In this document: positions 16,803 to 25,411 of the stretch, one piece after another
How the letters are laid out: every line of letters starts with the position of its first letter
How positions within the stretch are numbered: position 1 is the stretch's first letter
Origin: Phycisphaerales bacterium
GTDB lineage: Bacteria > Planctomycetota > Phycisphaerae > Phycisphaerales > UBA1924
Length of the DNA stretch: 34,381 bases
Direction: 5' to 3'
Assembly: GCA_017640485.1 (NCBI GenBank)
Contig: JAEPQP010000016.1
Coordinates: 1-34,381, forward strand
Program-made: the position numbers and the translations under genes
The notes under the pieces: model-generated
Database searches by the model: none
Told to the model about the DNA's origin: nothing
Seen by the model: the letters and a program-made list of their open reading frames with translations, nothing else

Positions 16803-19474
16803 TGAATCAGATCGGTCCATATTCTGTCACTCGGGAGCTCGGACGCGGCGGAATGGGTGTGGTGTACCTTGCCACGGACACAAGACTTGATCGTGAAGTC
16901 GCAATCAAAGCGCTCCCACCCGAACTTGCCTCCGACCCGGCACGCCTTGAACGCTTCGAACGCGAAGCGAAGACCTTGGCCCAACTCAATCATCCGAACC
17001 TCGCCGGAATCCACGGCATCGAGGAACAAGACGGCGCTAAATACCTCGTGCTCGAGTTTGTCGAGGGTCAATCGCTTGCTGACCGGCTCGACCGCGGCCC
17101 GATCCCAATCGATGAGGCGGTTGAGTATGCCATTCAGATCGCCGCAGGCATTGAAGCCGCCCACGAAGCCGGGGTCATCCACCGCGACCTCAAGCCGGCA
17201 AACATCATCGTCACCCCCGATGGCAAAGCGAAGGTGCTCGACTTCGGGCTCGCCCGCACCGACGAAGGCGGGCAGTCATCCACCGGAGGGCTCGATTCTC
17301 CGACGATCACCACCCCACTGCCGCAGCACTCCCCCACGATCGAAGGCGCGATACTTGGCACCGCCGCGTATATGTCCCCCGAACAAGCCCGCGGACGCCG
17401 TATCGATAAACGCACTGATATATGGTCGTTCGGTGTCGTCTTCTACGAAATGTTGGTTGGGGCAAGCCCTTTCGTCGGCGAAACCGCGAGCGATTCCATC
17501 GGCGCCGTCCTACATAAGAGTTTCGATCTCACACAGTTGCCATCCGGAACACCGCTGAAAGTCCGATGGGTACTAGAGCGGTGTCTTGAGCGCGACAAGA
17601 ACATCCGTCTGCAATCGATCGGCGATGCCCGGATCGAGTTGGAACGCAAAACCGCGCCGACGGAAGACGAGCACTCACAAGGGTCTCGATTGCCGTTGCG
17701 TACCGTCATTCTCGGTAGCATGTTCATAGCCGCGGCGGCGTGCGCTGCGACCTGGTGGGCGGTCTCATCGAACCAGCCCGAACAGACAAAGACCGTTCGC
17801 AAGATCAATGTCATGACATCCGACGAGAGTGACACGCCATGGAACATGAATCCGGTCATATCGCCGGATGGGCAGCGGATTGCGTTCATCCGTGACGAGC
17901 AGATCTATGTCCGCGCACTCGATGATTTCGAAGCGATCCCGCTCCCAGGCACCGAAGGCGTGAAGGAAATCGCCTGGTCCCGAGACAGCAGGGACATCGC
18001 ATTTCGCACGCGGGAACATATCTCGGTCATGTACGGGGGGACCGGAACCCCTTATCGAGTGATGAGCAACCCGCACATGCAGTTTCAAATCGCATGGACG
18101 GACGATGGACGGATCATCACGAACATCGACGGGACCACCGCCGAGGAAAACAGCAAACTGATTTCGATCCCGGCAATCGGCGGCAGTCAATCATCGATCC
18201 TTGAATCCGATCCCGAAGTTACAATTGACTACCACTCATTCGCTGTGATCCCGGGGACTGATGTTGTCGTGTATCAGGATCACAGAAAGGACGGCGGTTT
18301 GCCGCTGATGGCGTCCGACGGTGAACGAACCGTGAAGCTCGTTGAATTCGATAACATGCTCACTTCGACCTGCACATGGTCGCCGAGCGGGCACGTCCTG
18401 TTCATGCGTGGGTTCCAGACATTCAATGAGCTCTGGGCGATCCCATTCTCCCCCCATCGCATGGAGGCAACCGGCGAACCATTCCTGGTAATGCCCGATG
18501 TCCGATCCCCGTCGGTCTCCGCGGATGGGACACTCGCCGTCATCCGCAGCTCAGGCGAAGAGTCTGGGGCCTGGGGCGGAAAGATCGGGTGGCTCACGCC
18601 CGATGGTGAGTTCGAAATGATTACCGAAGCTGAGTCAGATATCACTAAACCACTCCCGTCTCCGGACGGCTCGCTAATCGCATTCACGATGGGGGAATCC
18701 CAAGCCCGCGGCGATATCTGGGTCCACGAGTTCGAGCGCGGATTCAACCGACGGATCACCAAGTTCAACGATTCGTCGATTCCGATCTCTTGGTCGCCGG
18801 ATGGATCCGAGCTCATGGTTGTTCGATACACTATGGCAAATTCGGGGCGATTCAGGACTCACTTCCTTGCCGCTGACGGGAGCGGCGAGACCCGAAAACC
18901 CTATGAAGGCATCATCATAGAGTCCGATCCTACTTGGACACTCGGGGCAGCTGTCGAGAACATGATGACTCCCAATGTGAGACTCGTTGCGATTGATTTG
19001 ATGGATTACTCGATAGTCGGCACCATTGTCAATGATTACAAAAACCCGAACGGCTTTGTTGCAATCAGCCCGGACGGCGCACACATCCTGATATCTGATC
19101 GCTCATCTGGCCAAAGCGAAGTGTACTGCCTCGATTGGCCCTCCGGCATGAATATGAAACAGGTCTCAACCGTCGGTGGTCAGCTCCCGGTGTGGTCGCC
19201 CGATGGCAACCGGATCATCTTCATCTCAGCTGACAACTCCGAGTACCTCGAGGTCGATGTCACGCGCGAACCCGAGATCTCATTTTCCCGCCCGCGGACA
19301 CTCTTCGAGAGCGATGTCCATGGCGGGTTCCTAGCGCAGTTCCCAGAACTTGAGCCTTCCCATGATGGTTCCAAGTATGCCGTGGTCCGTCGAGGTGAGG
19401 GCGCTGGTGAGCAACCGCCGTTCTACATCTCGATCATCGAGAACTGGGAAGCTTCAACACGGAAGAAATATTAA
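16799..19474 (+). CDS. Transmembrane Ser/Thr protein kinase with periplasmic beta-propeller (paralogue 4)
   Basis: 891 residues. Kinase domain about 7-280 with Lys37, Asp130 (HRDLKPAN), DFG 148-150 and AAYMSPEQARG; the activation loop carries DSPTIT and HSPTI. TM helix about 301-321 (VILGSMFIAAAACAATWWAV), then a periplasmic propeller with SPDGQRIAF, SPDGSLIAF, SPDGAHILI and SPDGNRIIF strands. ATG at 16799 overlaps the previous stop by 4 nt, with GAGGGTGA upstream. Its nearest kinase-domain relative by shared nucleotides is paralogue 2 (53-nt identical block at 16952-17004). It is the last gene of the operon; no convincing terminator hairpin follows, and the tRNA-Gly fragment lies about 195 nt downstream. 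Confidence 0.93.
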   Translation: MMNQIGPYSVTRELGRGGMGVVYLATDTRLDREVAIKALPPELASDPARLERFEREAKTLAQLNHPNLAGIHGIEEQDGAKYLVLEFVEGQSLADRLDRGPIPIDEAVEYAIQIAAGIEAAHEAGVIHRDLKPANIIVTPDGKAKVLDFGLARTDEGGQSSTGGLDSPTITTPLPQHSPTIEGAILGTAAYMSPEQARGRRIDKRTDIWSFGVVFYEMLVGASPFVGETASDSIGAVLHKSFDLTQLPSGTPLKVRWVLERCLERDKNIRLQSIGDARIELERKTAPTEDEHSQGSRLPLRTVILGSMFIAAAACAATWWAVSSNQPEQTKTVRKINVMTSDESDTPWNMNPVISPDGQRIAFIRDEQIYVRALDDFEAIPLPGTEGVKEIAWSRDSRDIAFRTREHISVMYGGTGTPYRVMSNPHMQFQIAWTDDGRIITNIDGTTAEENSKLISIPAIGGSQSSILESDPEVTIDYHSFAVIPGTDVVVYQDHRKDGGLPLMASDGERTVKLVEFDNMLTSTCTWSPSGHVLFMRGFQTFNELWAIPFSPHRMEATGEPFLVMPDVRSPSVSADGTLAVIRSSGEESGAWGGKIGWLTPDGEFEMITEAESDITKPLPSPDGSLIAFTMGESQARGDIWVHEFERGFNRRITKFNDSSIPISWSPDGSELMVVRYTMANSGRFRTHFLAADGSGETRKPYEGIIIESDPTWTLGAAVENMMTPNVRLVAIDLMDYSIVGTIVNDYKNPNGFVAISPDGAHILISDRSSGQSEVYCLDWPSGMNMKQVSTVGGQLPVWSPDGNRIIFISADNSEYLEVDVTREPEISFSRPRTLFESDVHGGFLAQFPELEPSHDGSKYAVVRRGEGAGEQPPFYISIIENWEASTRKKY

Positions 19475-19669
19475 TTAAGCTCGATCTCATGACCTCTGAA
19501 GCTTGAAGCTGACTCTCCCGGAATGTAGTGAACGAAGCAGATTCTAATATACGAAGAGAAAGCAAACAACTAAACCAGGCCACCAGACCGCTTCGCATCG
19601 CACACTTTCAGTGAAAAACTTGCCCGTAAGAAGGCGAACCTGCAACGCAACATTCAGCGTAAATATCTG
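19475..19669 (+). other. Gene-free stretch between kinase operon and tRNA fragment
   Basis: No gene or strong hairpin is seen. It contains TGTAGTG at 19524-19530, a partial copy of the repeat clustered at 6795-6858. It also holds ATTCAGC at 19652-19658, which could pair with GCTGAAT at 19677-19683 inside the tRNA fragment. Confidence 0.4.
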
Positions 19670-19711
19670 TTCCCAAGCTGAATGTCGCCGGTTCAAGCCC
19701 GGTCTCCCGCT
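19670..19711 (+). pseudogene. tRNA-Gly(CCC) 3'-half fragment (putative attachment-site remnant)
   Basis: From TTCCCAA (the anticodon loop) through anticodon-stem GCTGA, T arm GCCGG/CCGGT and acceptor strand CTCCCGC plus T73, this matches the 3' half of tRNA-Gly(CCC). The first 18 nt are identical to the intact gene at 6707. Over 45 nt (to 19714) there are 5 differences, two of which keep a T-stem pair (T-A to C-G). The 5' half is missing: no D arm or GCGGGAG acceptor strand precedes it, so it cannot fold into a tRNA. The abrupt start at the anticodon loop and the same orientation as the intact gene fit an integration border. The acceptor differs from the local tRNA-Gly, so the fragment may derive from a different tRNA-Gly gene. 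Confidence 0.8.
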
Positions 19712-19750
19712 TTCTTTTCTGATTTCATAGAATCTATCCCTTTCCGTAAC

Positions 19751-19787
19751 CAACAAAAAGCACCCACGCTCAAAGGGCGTGGGTGCT
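19751..19787 (-). terminator. Intrinsic terminator of the secreted S1 protease gene
   Basis: A perfect 11-bp stem, AGCACCCACGC (19759-19769) with GCGTGGGTGCT (19777-19787), has a 7-nt loop. On the minus strand it is followed by a run of five U (A-run 19755-19759 on the plus strand). It lies about 40 nt past the protease stop. Confidence 0.85.
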
Positions 19788-19826
19788 CTGTTTGCATCAG
19801 GTTCAGATTCCCAACGGATCAGACGA

Positions 19827-22199
19827 TCATGGGCAGCCGGCGAAATCTGAGAGGTAACCCGAGATATCGAAGAAATCGAAGGTGGTGTTGCCGTCCCAGT
19901 CGATCATGTCCGAGAGGAACATGGAGAGATCAAAGAAGTCAAGGCTCCCGTCTTCGTTGAGATCTGCAGGACAGAAATCGGACGAGCACGAAACACCAAG
20001 GACTCTGACATCATCGATCCCGGCTTCGACGATTGATCCATCGCCAAGATCGCTTGCCACAAACTTGACACGAACTGTCGAGGTCAGGTTGACGAAGTCA
20101 CTGACATTGAACCCGGTCTCGATCCAGCCGCCGGAGGTGCCGGCACCTGATGGACCGACGGTTTCGACCAGCACATAGTCAGCGCCGTCGTTGTCGGAGA
20201 CGAAGACTTCGAAGATGTCTGCGTTTGGTGATGCGCCAGTGTTGTTTGAGTACCAACGGGCGTACGCAATGGACGCGGACTCAGTGCCACTCAGATCGAT
20301 CAGGTTACTGACCAGCGTCGTTGCACCGCCGTCGACATCGTTCGCGCCAAGCGAGCCACCGACCGATCCCTGGCCAGTGACCCAAGCGATCGTGCCGCTT
20401 GGAGTGTTGTCATCTTCAGGCTGTGCTTCGGTTCCGTTCGGATTGACTCTGACCCACTGGCCGGTAGTAGCTGTATCCCCGACTGCTCCAGATGTAAATC
20501 CAACGGAAGTCTCAAAGTCGTAGAGGTTGTCAAAGTCAACCTGGTCAGCGGCTACCGTGCTGAAGGTGTTTGATCCCCCAGCTGGGGCAGTGACAATCGT
20601 TCCTGATTCGAGTTCGAACGAGATGAAGTACTCAACATTCGTTGGACACTCATCCGGCGCGGGGAATGTCGCTGTGAAACTCGTTGCTGAACTGGAGGAG
20701 AGCGGAATATCTTGGAAACCCGATCCGGTATCCACATGGAATGTTCCACTACCTGGGACCACGGGGTCTTCGGGGGAAGGAACGATTTCGACATTGAGGG
20801 TCTCTCCACCCGCTGAGGAAAGGATGCTTGGAACCCCGTCCGGCAGCAGGATTTCAAGACCGGTCACGAAGATGCCGCCCGCTGATTCGATATCATCTCT
20901 GTAAATCGCGGTTCCCGTCCACCATGAGATGTCTCCGTACACACTGGTGCTCGAGGTGCCGCCGGAGAGGACTCCCGCGATGACCCATTCGCTCCCGAAC
21001 TGAACAAGGACTGGACCCCCACTGTCGCCAGGTGCAGTGGTCGCTTCAAACTCAAGCGGGGATGAACTGCTGCTCGGGATGGTGTTGGCTCCACCCGTCC
21101 CGTTATCAAAATCGGTTGAGATGATATTGGATCCACCAGCACTGGCTGGGCTGCCGTACGCATCGATGATGTTCTCACCACCCCAGCGGCGTCCATCAGC
21201 GGAGAATCCATGTCCCGAGCTTCCCAGCCCGTTGTAGCCATAACCGAGTGTCGCGGCGAGCATGCCCTCGAGGTCGTTCGTTTCATCAATCAAACGCATG
21301 GGCTCAGCGATGTTTGCTGGGACTGAAGAGTTCAGGATATGGATTGAGACATCCCCGCCGTCAAGGAGTGATCCGTTGCCATCTGGCAGGATCGATGATT
21401 GAACAGAGACCGTGAAATCAGGGCTGTTGGAGTTGTCCCCGAATCGGATCAGGGTGCCTGCTCCGATCCCACAGTGACGAGCACTCAAGACCACATTTGG
21501 AGCAATCAGCGTGCCTGTACACCCCACCGAAACGCTGATCACGGCATCGAACGGAGCGGCGTAATCTCGCGAACCTTGAGCGCCGATCGTGTTGTTGATG
21601 ACAATACGCGGGAACACGCCCGCTTCAGCTTCTGGTGATCCTGGAGCGTAGGTCTTGGTATCGATCTGACGCGCGGAAAGCACCTCACCGCTGTTTGCAT
21701 CGATGACCATCTCGAAGTGCGTCGGGCTCACGGGCATCCCGAGATCTTCTAGTGATGAGGTCACTTCCCACGCAAGGACCGCCTCATCTCCCATCCGGAA
21801 CCAGACTTGCTTGGACTCGGATTCGATCGCGTTTGGGAGCATCGCTTCAGCAAGCACGACCGAAGCACCTTGTTCAATGTTGATCGGGTCGCGGCGGAGC
21901 ATCAGCTGCTCGGTCGAATCATCAAAGACTCGAGCGACACTGCCATCTGCATTTTCAGTGACATAGATGTGCGCGCCGTGAAGTGGTGTGTTCCCGATAA
22001 ACTTCTGGAACACAAGCGCATCAGCTGGGGCACGCGATCCGAGATCGATCAGTTCGATCCGCGTGTTCGCTTGCTGCAGATATGAAGTGGATTCAGCTGA
22101 AGCGAGGTATGCACGCACACTCGCTTCGTCCGCGAAGGACAGATTGCTGATACAGAACGCGGCCGTCAGAGCCACTCCGGTCGTTCTCAACGTGATCAT
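19827..22199 (-). CDS. Secreted trypsin-like (S1) serine protease with propeptide and dockerin-like C-terminus
   Basis: About 790 residues from Met at 22199 (GGAG 9 nt upstream; an ATG at 22214 is the alternative). The signal peptide reads MITLRTTGVALTAAF with probable cleavage after SFA (near 23). A propeptide with FTP/PepSY-like features spans about 55-180 (HGAHIYVTENADGSV, FEMVIDANSGEVL). The S1 domain (about 195-440) has His242 in SARHCG, Asp283 in GGDVSI and Ser393 in APGDSGGP. Beta-rich regions follow, including one resembling a jelly-roll adhesion domain. The C-terminus (about 743-790) has two Asp-rich calcium-loop repeats, ADLNEDGSLDFFDLS and WDGNTTFDFFDIS, ending AGCP: a dockerin-like tail typical of Phycisphaerae exported proteins. 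Likely cell-surface or extracellular; substrate unknown. Confidence 0.9.
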   Translation of the reverse strand: MITLRTTGVALTAAFCISNLSFADEASVRAYLASAESTSYLQQANTRIELIDLGSRAPADALVFQKFIGNTPLHGAHIYVTENADGSVARVFDDSTEQLMLRRDPINIEQGASVVLAEAMLPNAIESESKQVWFRMGDEAVLAWEVTSSLEDLGMPVSPTHFEMVIDANSGEVLSARQIDTKTYAPGSPEAEAGVFPRIVINNTIGAQGSRDYAAPFDAVISVSVGCTGTLIAPNVVLSARHCGIGAGTLIRFGDNSNSPDFTVSVQSSILPDGNGSLLDGGDVSIHILNSSVPANIAEPMRLIDETNDLEGMLAATLGYGYNGLGSSGHGFSADGRRWGGENIIDAYGSPASAGGSNIISTDFDNGTGGANTIPSSSSSPLEFEATTAPGDSGGPVLVQFGSEWVIAGVLSGGTSSTSVYGDISWWTGTAIYRDDIESAGGIFVTGLEILLPDGVPSILSSAGGETLNVEIVPSPEDPVVPGSGTFHVDTGSGFQDIPLSSSSATSFTATFPAPDECPTNVEYFISFELESGTIVTAPAGGSNTFSTVAADQVDFDNLYDFETSVGFTSGAVGDTATTGQWVRVNPNGTEAQPEDDNTPSGTIAWVTGQGSVGGSLGANDVDGGATTLVSNLIDLSGTESASIAYARWYSNNTGASPNADIFEVFVSDNDGADYVLVETVGPSGAGTSGGWIETGFNVSDFVNLTSTVRVKFVASDLGDGSIVEAGIDDVRVLGVSCSSDFCPADLNEDGSLDFFDLSMFLSDMIDWDGNTTFDFFDISGYLSDFAGCP

Positions 22200-22439
22200 T
22201 CTTAATGTCTCCATCCGATAGAAGGCTGCGTGCTCGATGATGATCCTCTGAAAAAAGCGGCCGGGAGAACCCCGTGCTGGACCATCGATGGATGCGATGC
22301 ACGCTGATCAGAGTATACATGAAAACCGCAGTTTTACTGGTCAAAAAGCGGCCTGTTGAGCATTCTTTTGCTGAATTGTTCTTGAAAATGAAGACTCCTG
22401 AGACACCGGGAACCGGGAGTGTTCGCCGTGCGTATCGGC

Positions 22440-24938
22440 TCAGTTTTCTGTCGTTTTTTCCTTGAGCAAAGTAGTGATGAAGAGTCGGTCAATCCTTCTC
22501 ATTTGGTCAAGCCATGAACTGGGCTCTCGGTACCCGTGCGGCTCGATCGGGTGCAGAGCGAGTTCCCAGTTTTCTTTCTCAAGTTCGATGAGCCGTTGGC
22601 TGAGTCGGATGATGTCTTGTGCAACCACATTGTCGTCCTGCATGCCGTGAAGCATCAGCAGATACCCTTCAAGCCCCTCGGCGTGATAGATCGGGGATGA
22701 CGCTTTGAAGGGTTCAGGATCGATGTCGGGCGTGTTGAGGATGTTGCTCGTGTATCCATGGTTGTAATGCATCCAGTCTGTGACCGATCTGAGCGCCGCT
22801 CCAGCTTTGTATGTGTCTGGCTCGAGGAACATCGCCATGAGCGTCATGAACCCACCGTACGATCCGCCATAGATCCCCACATTTTCAGGATCGCCTTTAT
22901 GATTCTCGATGACATAGTTGATCGTGTCTTGAAAGTCTTCCAGTTCTGGATACCCCATCTTGCGATAGATCGCGGTGCGCCAATCGCGACCGTACCCGGA
23001 AGAAGCACGGAAGTCCGGAGCGATCACAATGAACCCTCGATCTGTAAGCAGATTGTGGTACATGTGCTCGTGTGAATAGTTGGACCACTGGTAGTTCGCA
23101 TGCTGCAAATATCCTGCGCCGTGTGAGAACAACACGATCGGCCGAGGACCTGTGAAGACGCCTTGGTCTGGAAGATAGAGCCTGGTGTAGATCGGGTGCT
23201 CGGTGTGGGACGACGGGATCGGAACAATCTCAGGCGTCTGGAACTCACAATCAAGGAACTCCTGAGTGATGGTGTTAGTGAGCCTAACCGGATCAGATCC
23301 AAGCTTGCTGTCCATGAGATACAACTCGGGTGGTAAGTTGATATTCGAGTACAAAAACAGGATCTTCTGCTCGTCTGGGGAAAGACGGAATGATTCAACC
23401 GTCCCCTCCATCATGGTCAACGGAGACATCTGAGCGGTTCTCATATCGATCCGCTCGATCTCTTGGATGCCGGGATGTTTCCGATTGGTGCGGACATACG
23501 CCTGCTTACCGTCGCGTGTGAACCGGATTGACCGGATTTCATAGGCGCCGTTGGTGACCTGCGAATTGGTACCATCAGCTGCTCGTGTGTAGAGATGCCC
23601 GTATCCGGTTTCTTCTGACAGATACCACAGCGTGTTGGTGTTTGGGATAAACCCAAACGAGTTGAATCCCCACCCGATCCACGCTTCGTCACACAGATGA
23701 TGGGCAACGACTGGTTCAAGACGCTCTTGAGTGGTATCGAGCAACACGATCCATCGGTCTTTATTGTCGTGCGAGAGGAGCATCACCGCCGCGGTTGTTC
23801 CTGAATCATCCCATCGGACACCGAGTGATGAGACTGGCCTGTTTTTGCGTTGGTCATTGGACTCGTCAGGTTTCTGATCAGCGGAGTCTGATCCTGATAC
23901 AGTTCCATCCTCTGAGTCATCCTCCTCAACCGTGTCCTCAGTGCCCTCTCGATCGGTTTCCTTGAGCCATGCGAGTGGGTCATCTTTGATCGTTGGAAGC
24001 CCGTCGAGCGAGATTTCAAGGATCTCTTCATTTTCTAGATCCAGCATCACCACTTGGATTGGTGTTTCTGTTGAGAGACCAACCTTCGGACGCACGCTCT
24101 TGGAATCAACATACCCATCAGCAGTCACATAGTTCGGCATCGAATCGCGTGTGTCATTCGCACGCTTTGCTGGAGCGGTAAGCACAATCATGTGTTTGCC
24201 CGATGGACTCAGCCATGAACCCATCGATCGTTTGTCCTTACCGAGGTAGTACGGGCCAGAGACCGCGGTCGGGTTGGTGTCCCGCCAGTTCTTGGCGTCT
24301 GCAGTTCGGAGATCGCGCCGATCATCCTGAAGACGGATGATCTCGAAGAGATCCCGCTGCTGCTGCTCGAGATCATCGAGCTTGCGTTCATCATCGTCTA
24401 CCGGCTCATCCTGAAACTTGATATCTGCAGCTTGGCGTTCAAAGTGTGAGTCAAACAGCCGGACTACCCACTGACCGCTCCTGCTGAACGCGTAGCCTGA
24501 CTCATCAGCAAGATAGAAGACCGAGGATTCAGTGGCTGTTGTCTGAGTAAGCTGTGTCTTTGAACCATCTTCCGCATTGAAGAGGAACAGATCGCCGGAG
24601 TTTGAGATCAGACACTGAGTTCCAGCACCGTTCCAGTCACCATTGTTGATGAAATAGGGACCAGGATTCTGGGGTGTGATCTTGATCGGCTCTGAATCCA
24701 GTTCCGCAATTCTAATCAGGTACTGATCCGAGAAATCACGAGCCATCGAACCTTGCCGGCGCTGTGAGTAGCGGATTGCAGAGCCGTCGAGAAGCCATCG
24801 TGGATACTGTGGTGATCGGGCGATCCAATCTTGCTCTGCTGTGATCTGTTTGAGGGTGAGATCAGATTGAATATCCTGAGCATGTAGATGGCTCTGGTAA
24901 ATAATGACAACGGTCGTCGCGAGCAGATTGTTTTTCAT
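22440..24938 (-). CDS. Exported S9 family peptidase (DPP-IV / acylaminoacyl-peptidase-like)
   Basis: 832 residues. The N-terminus MKNNLLATTVVIIYQSHLHA looks like a signal peptide (cleavage near 20), though shorter and less hydrophobic than ideal. Residues about 40-570 form a beta-propeller, and about 580-832 an alpha/beta-hydrolase domain with Ser693 in GGSYGG, Asp768 in HGMQDDNV and His801 in EPHGY, the S9 triad. The order and motif forms match dipeptidyl-peptidase-IV-like and acylaminoacyl-peptidase-like enzymes, which remove dipeptides or blocked residues from short peptides. An acidic, Ser-rich insert (about 325-366) interrupts the propeller. It lies upstream of the S1 protease on the same strand, separated by 240 nt, so the pair may work together in extracellular protein breakdown. 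Confidence 0.9.
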   Translation of the reverse strand: MKNNLLATTVVIIYQSHLHAQDIQSDLTLKQITAEQDWIARSPQYPRWLLDGSAIRYSQRRQGSMARDFSDQYLIRIAELDSEPIKITPQNPGPYFINNGDWNGAGTQCLISNSGDLFLFNAEDGSKTQLTQTTATESSVFYLADESGYAFSRSGQWVVRLFDSHFERQAADIKFQDEPVDDDERKLDDLEQQQRDLFEIIRLQDDRRDLRTADAKNWRDTNPTAVSGPYYLGKDKRSMGSWLSPSGKHMIVLTAPAKRANDTRDSMPNYVTADGYVDSKSVRPKVGLSTETPIQVVMLDLENEEILEISLDGLPTIKDDPLAWLKETDREGTEDTVEEDDSEDGTVSGSDSADQKPDESNDQRKNRPVSSLGVRWDDSGTTAAVMLLSHDNKDRWIVLLDTTQERLEPVVAHHLCDEAWIGWGFNSFGFIPNTNTLWYLSEETGYGHLYTRAADGTNSQVTNGAYEIRSIRFTRDGKQAYVRTNRKHPGIQEIERIDMRTAQMSPLTMMEGTVESFRLSPDEQKILFLYSNINLPPELYLMDSKLGSDPVRLTNTITQEFLDCEFQTPEIVPIPSSHTEHPIYTRLYLPDQGVFTGPRPIVLFSHGAGYLQHANYQWSNYSHEHMYHNLLTDRGFIVIAPDFRASSGYGRDWRTAIYRKMGYPELEDFQDTINYVIENHKGDPENVGIYGGSYGGFMTLMAMFLEPDTYKAGAALRSVTDWMHYNHGYTSNILNTPDIDPEPFKASSPIYHAEGLEGYLLMLHGMQDDNVVAQDIIRLSQRLIELEKENWELALHPIEPHGYREPSSWLDQMRRIDRLFITTLLKEKTTEN

Positions 24939-24977
24939 GCGATCAGTATAGCAAACTCGCCAATATCCAAGTTTGCA

Positions 24978-25010
24978 TGAAAAATGCCCGACAGTGAGCC
25001 GGGCATTCTG
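24978..25010 (-). terminator. Intrinsic terminator of infA
   Basis: An 8-bp stem, AATGCCCG (24983-24990) with CGGGCATT (25000-25007), is followed on the minus strand by UUUUU-rich sequence. It lies between the infA stop and the S9 peptidase start. Confidence 0.75.
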
Positions 25011-25033
25011 AGTTCATTGAAGAGTACACCGAG

Positions 25034-25258
25034 TTATCTTCGGTAGGTGATCCGACCCTTGGTCAGGTCATAGGGTGAAATCTCGACAGTCACCGTGTCG
25101 CCCGGAAGGATGCGGATGTAGTGCTTGCGCATCTTGCCTGAGATGTAACCGATGATCTCGGTCTGTTGCTCATTCGGAAGCCGGACCCTGAACATGGCGT
25201 TGGGAAGCGCCTCGATTACGATCGCGTCCATGGTGATTTTGTCGTCTTGCTTTGCCAT
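25034..25258 (-). CDS. infA: Translation initiation factor IF-1
   Basis: 74 residues, the standard IF-1 length, forming one S1-type OB fold. Binds the 30S A site during initiation together with IF-2 and IF-3. Family landmarks are visible: the acidic/hydrophobic start ([20 protein letters not shown]), the core MFRVRLPN, the [16 protein letters not shown] stretch that contacts 16S rRNA, and the end [12 protein letters not shown]. It stands alone between a terminator and the glycerate kinase gene rather than in a ribosomal-protein/map cluster. Confidence 0.97.
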   Translation of the reverse strand: MAKQDDKITMDAIVIEALPNAMFRVRLPNEQQTEIIGYISGKMRKHYIRILPGDTVTVEISPYDLTKGRITYRR

Positions 25259-25411
25259 CTTCTGGTGGTTCTCCGTACCTATCTGTGATCCCGCTGCGAG
25301 GGATTCTGGGATCAGAGGATACGCTCCGAGAATGGGTTCGGACTCAAAAACACCCCTTCAGACCCAGAATTCAGCGTCTTGTGACCAGAAATAAACTGAT
25401 TCTGCTCCACA

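Noticed and set aside
8570-19474. Kinases as broken copies of one gene
   Set aside because: All four have full-length frames, intact catalytic Lys, HRD Asp and DFG, and overlapping starts and stops; none shows a frameshift.
19652-19711. A functional second tRNA-Gly, perhaps with an 11-nt insertion in the anticodon arm (ATTCAGC could pair with GCTGAAT)
   Set aside because: No D arm and no 5' acceptor strand (GCGGGAG) precede it, so a cloverleaf cannot form. The inverted repeat alone is not enough.
19544-19756. A 70-codon minus-strand reading frame containing RPGLNRRHSAWE
   Set aside because: This peptide is what a tRNA-Gly gene gives when read backwards; such frames are a well-known annotation artefact. 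It supports the tRNA fragment rather than a protein.
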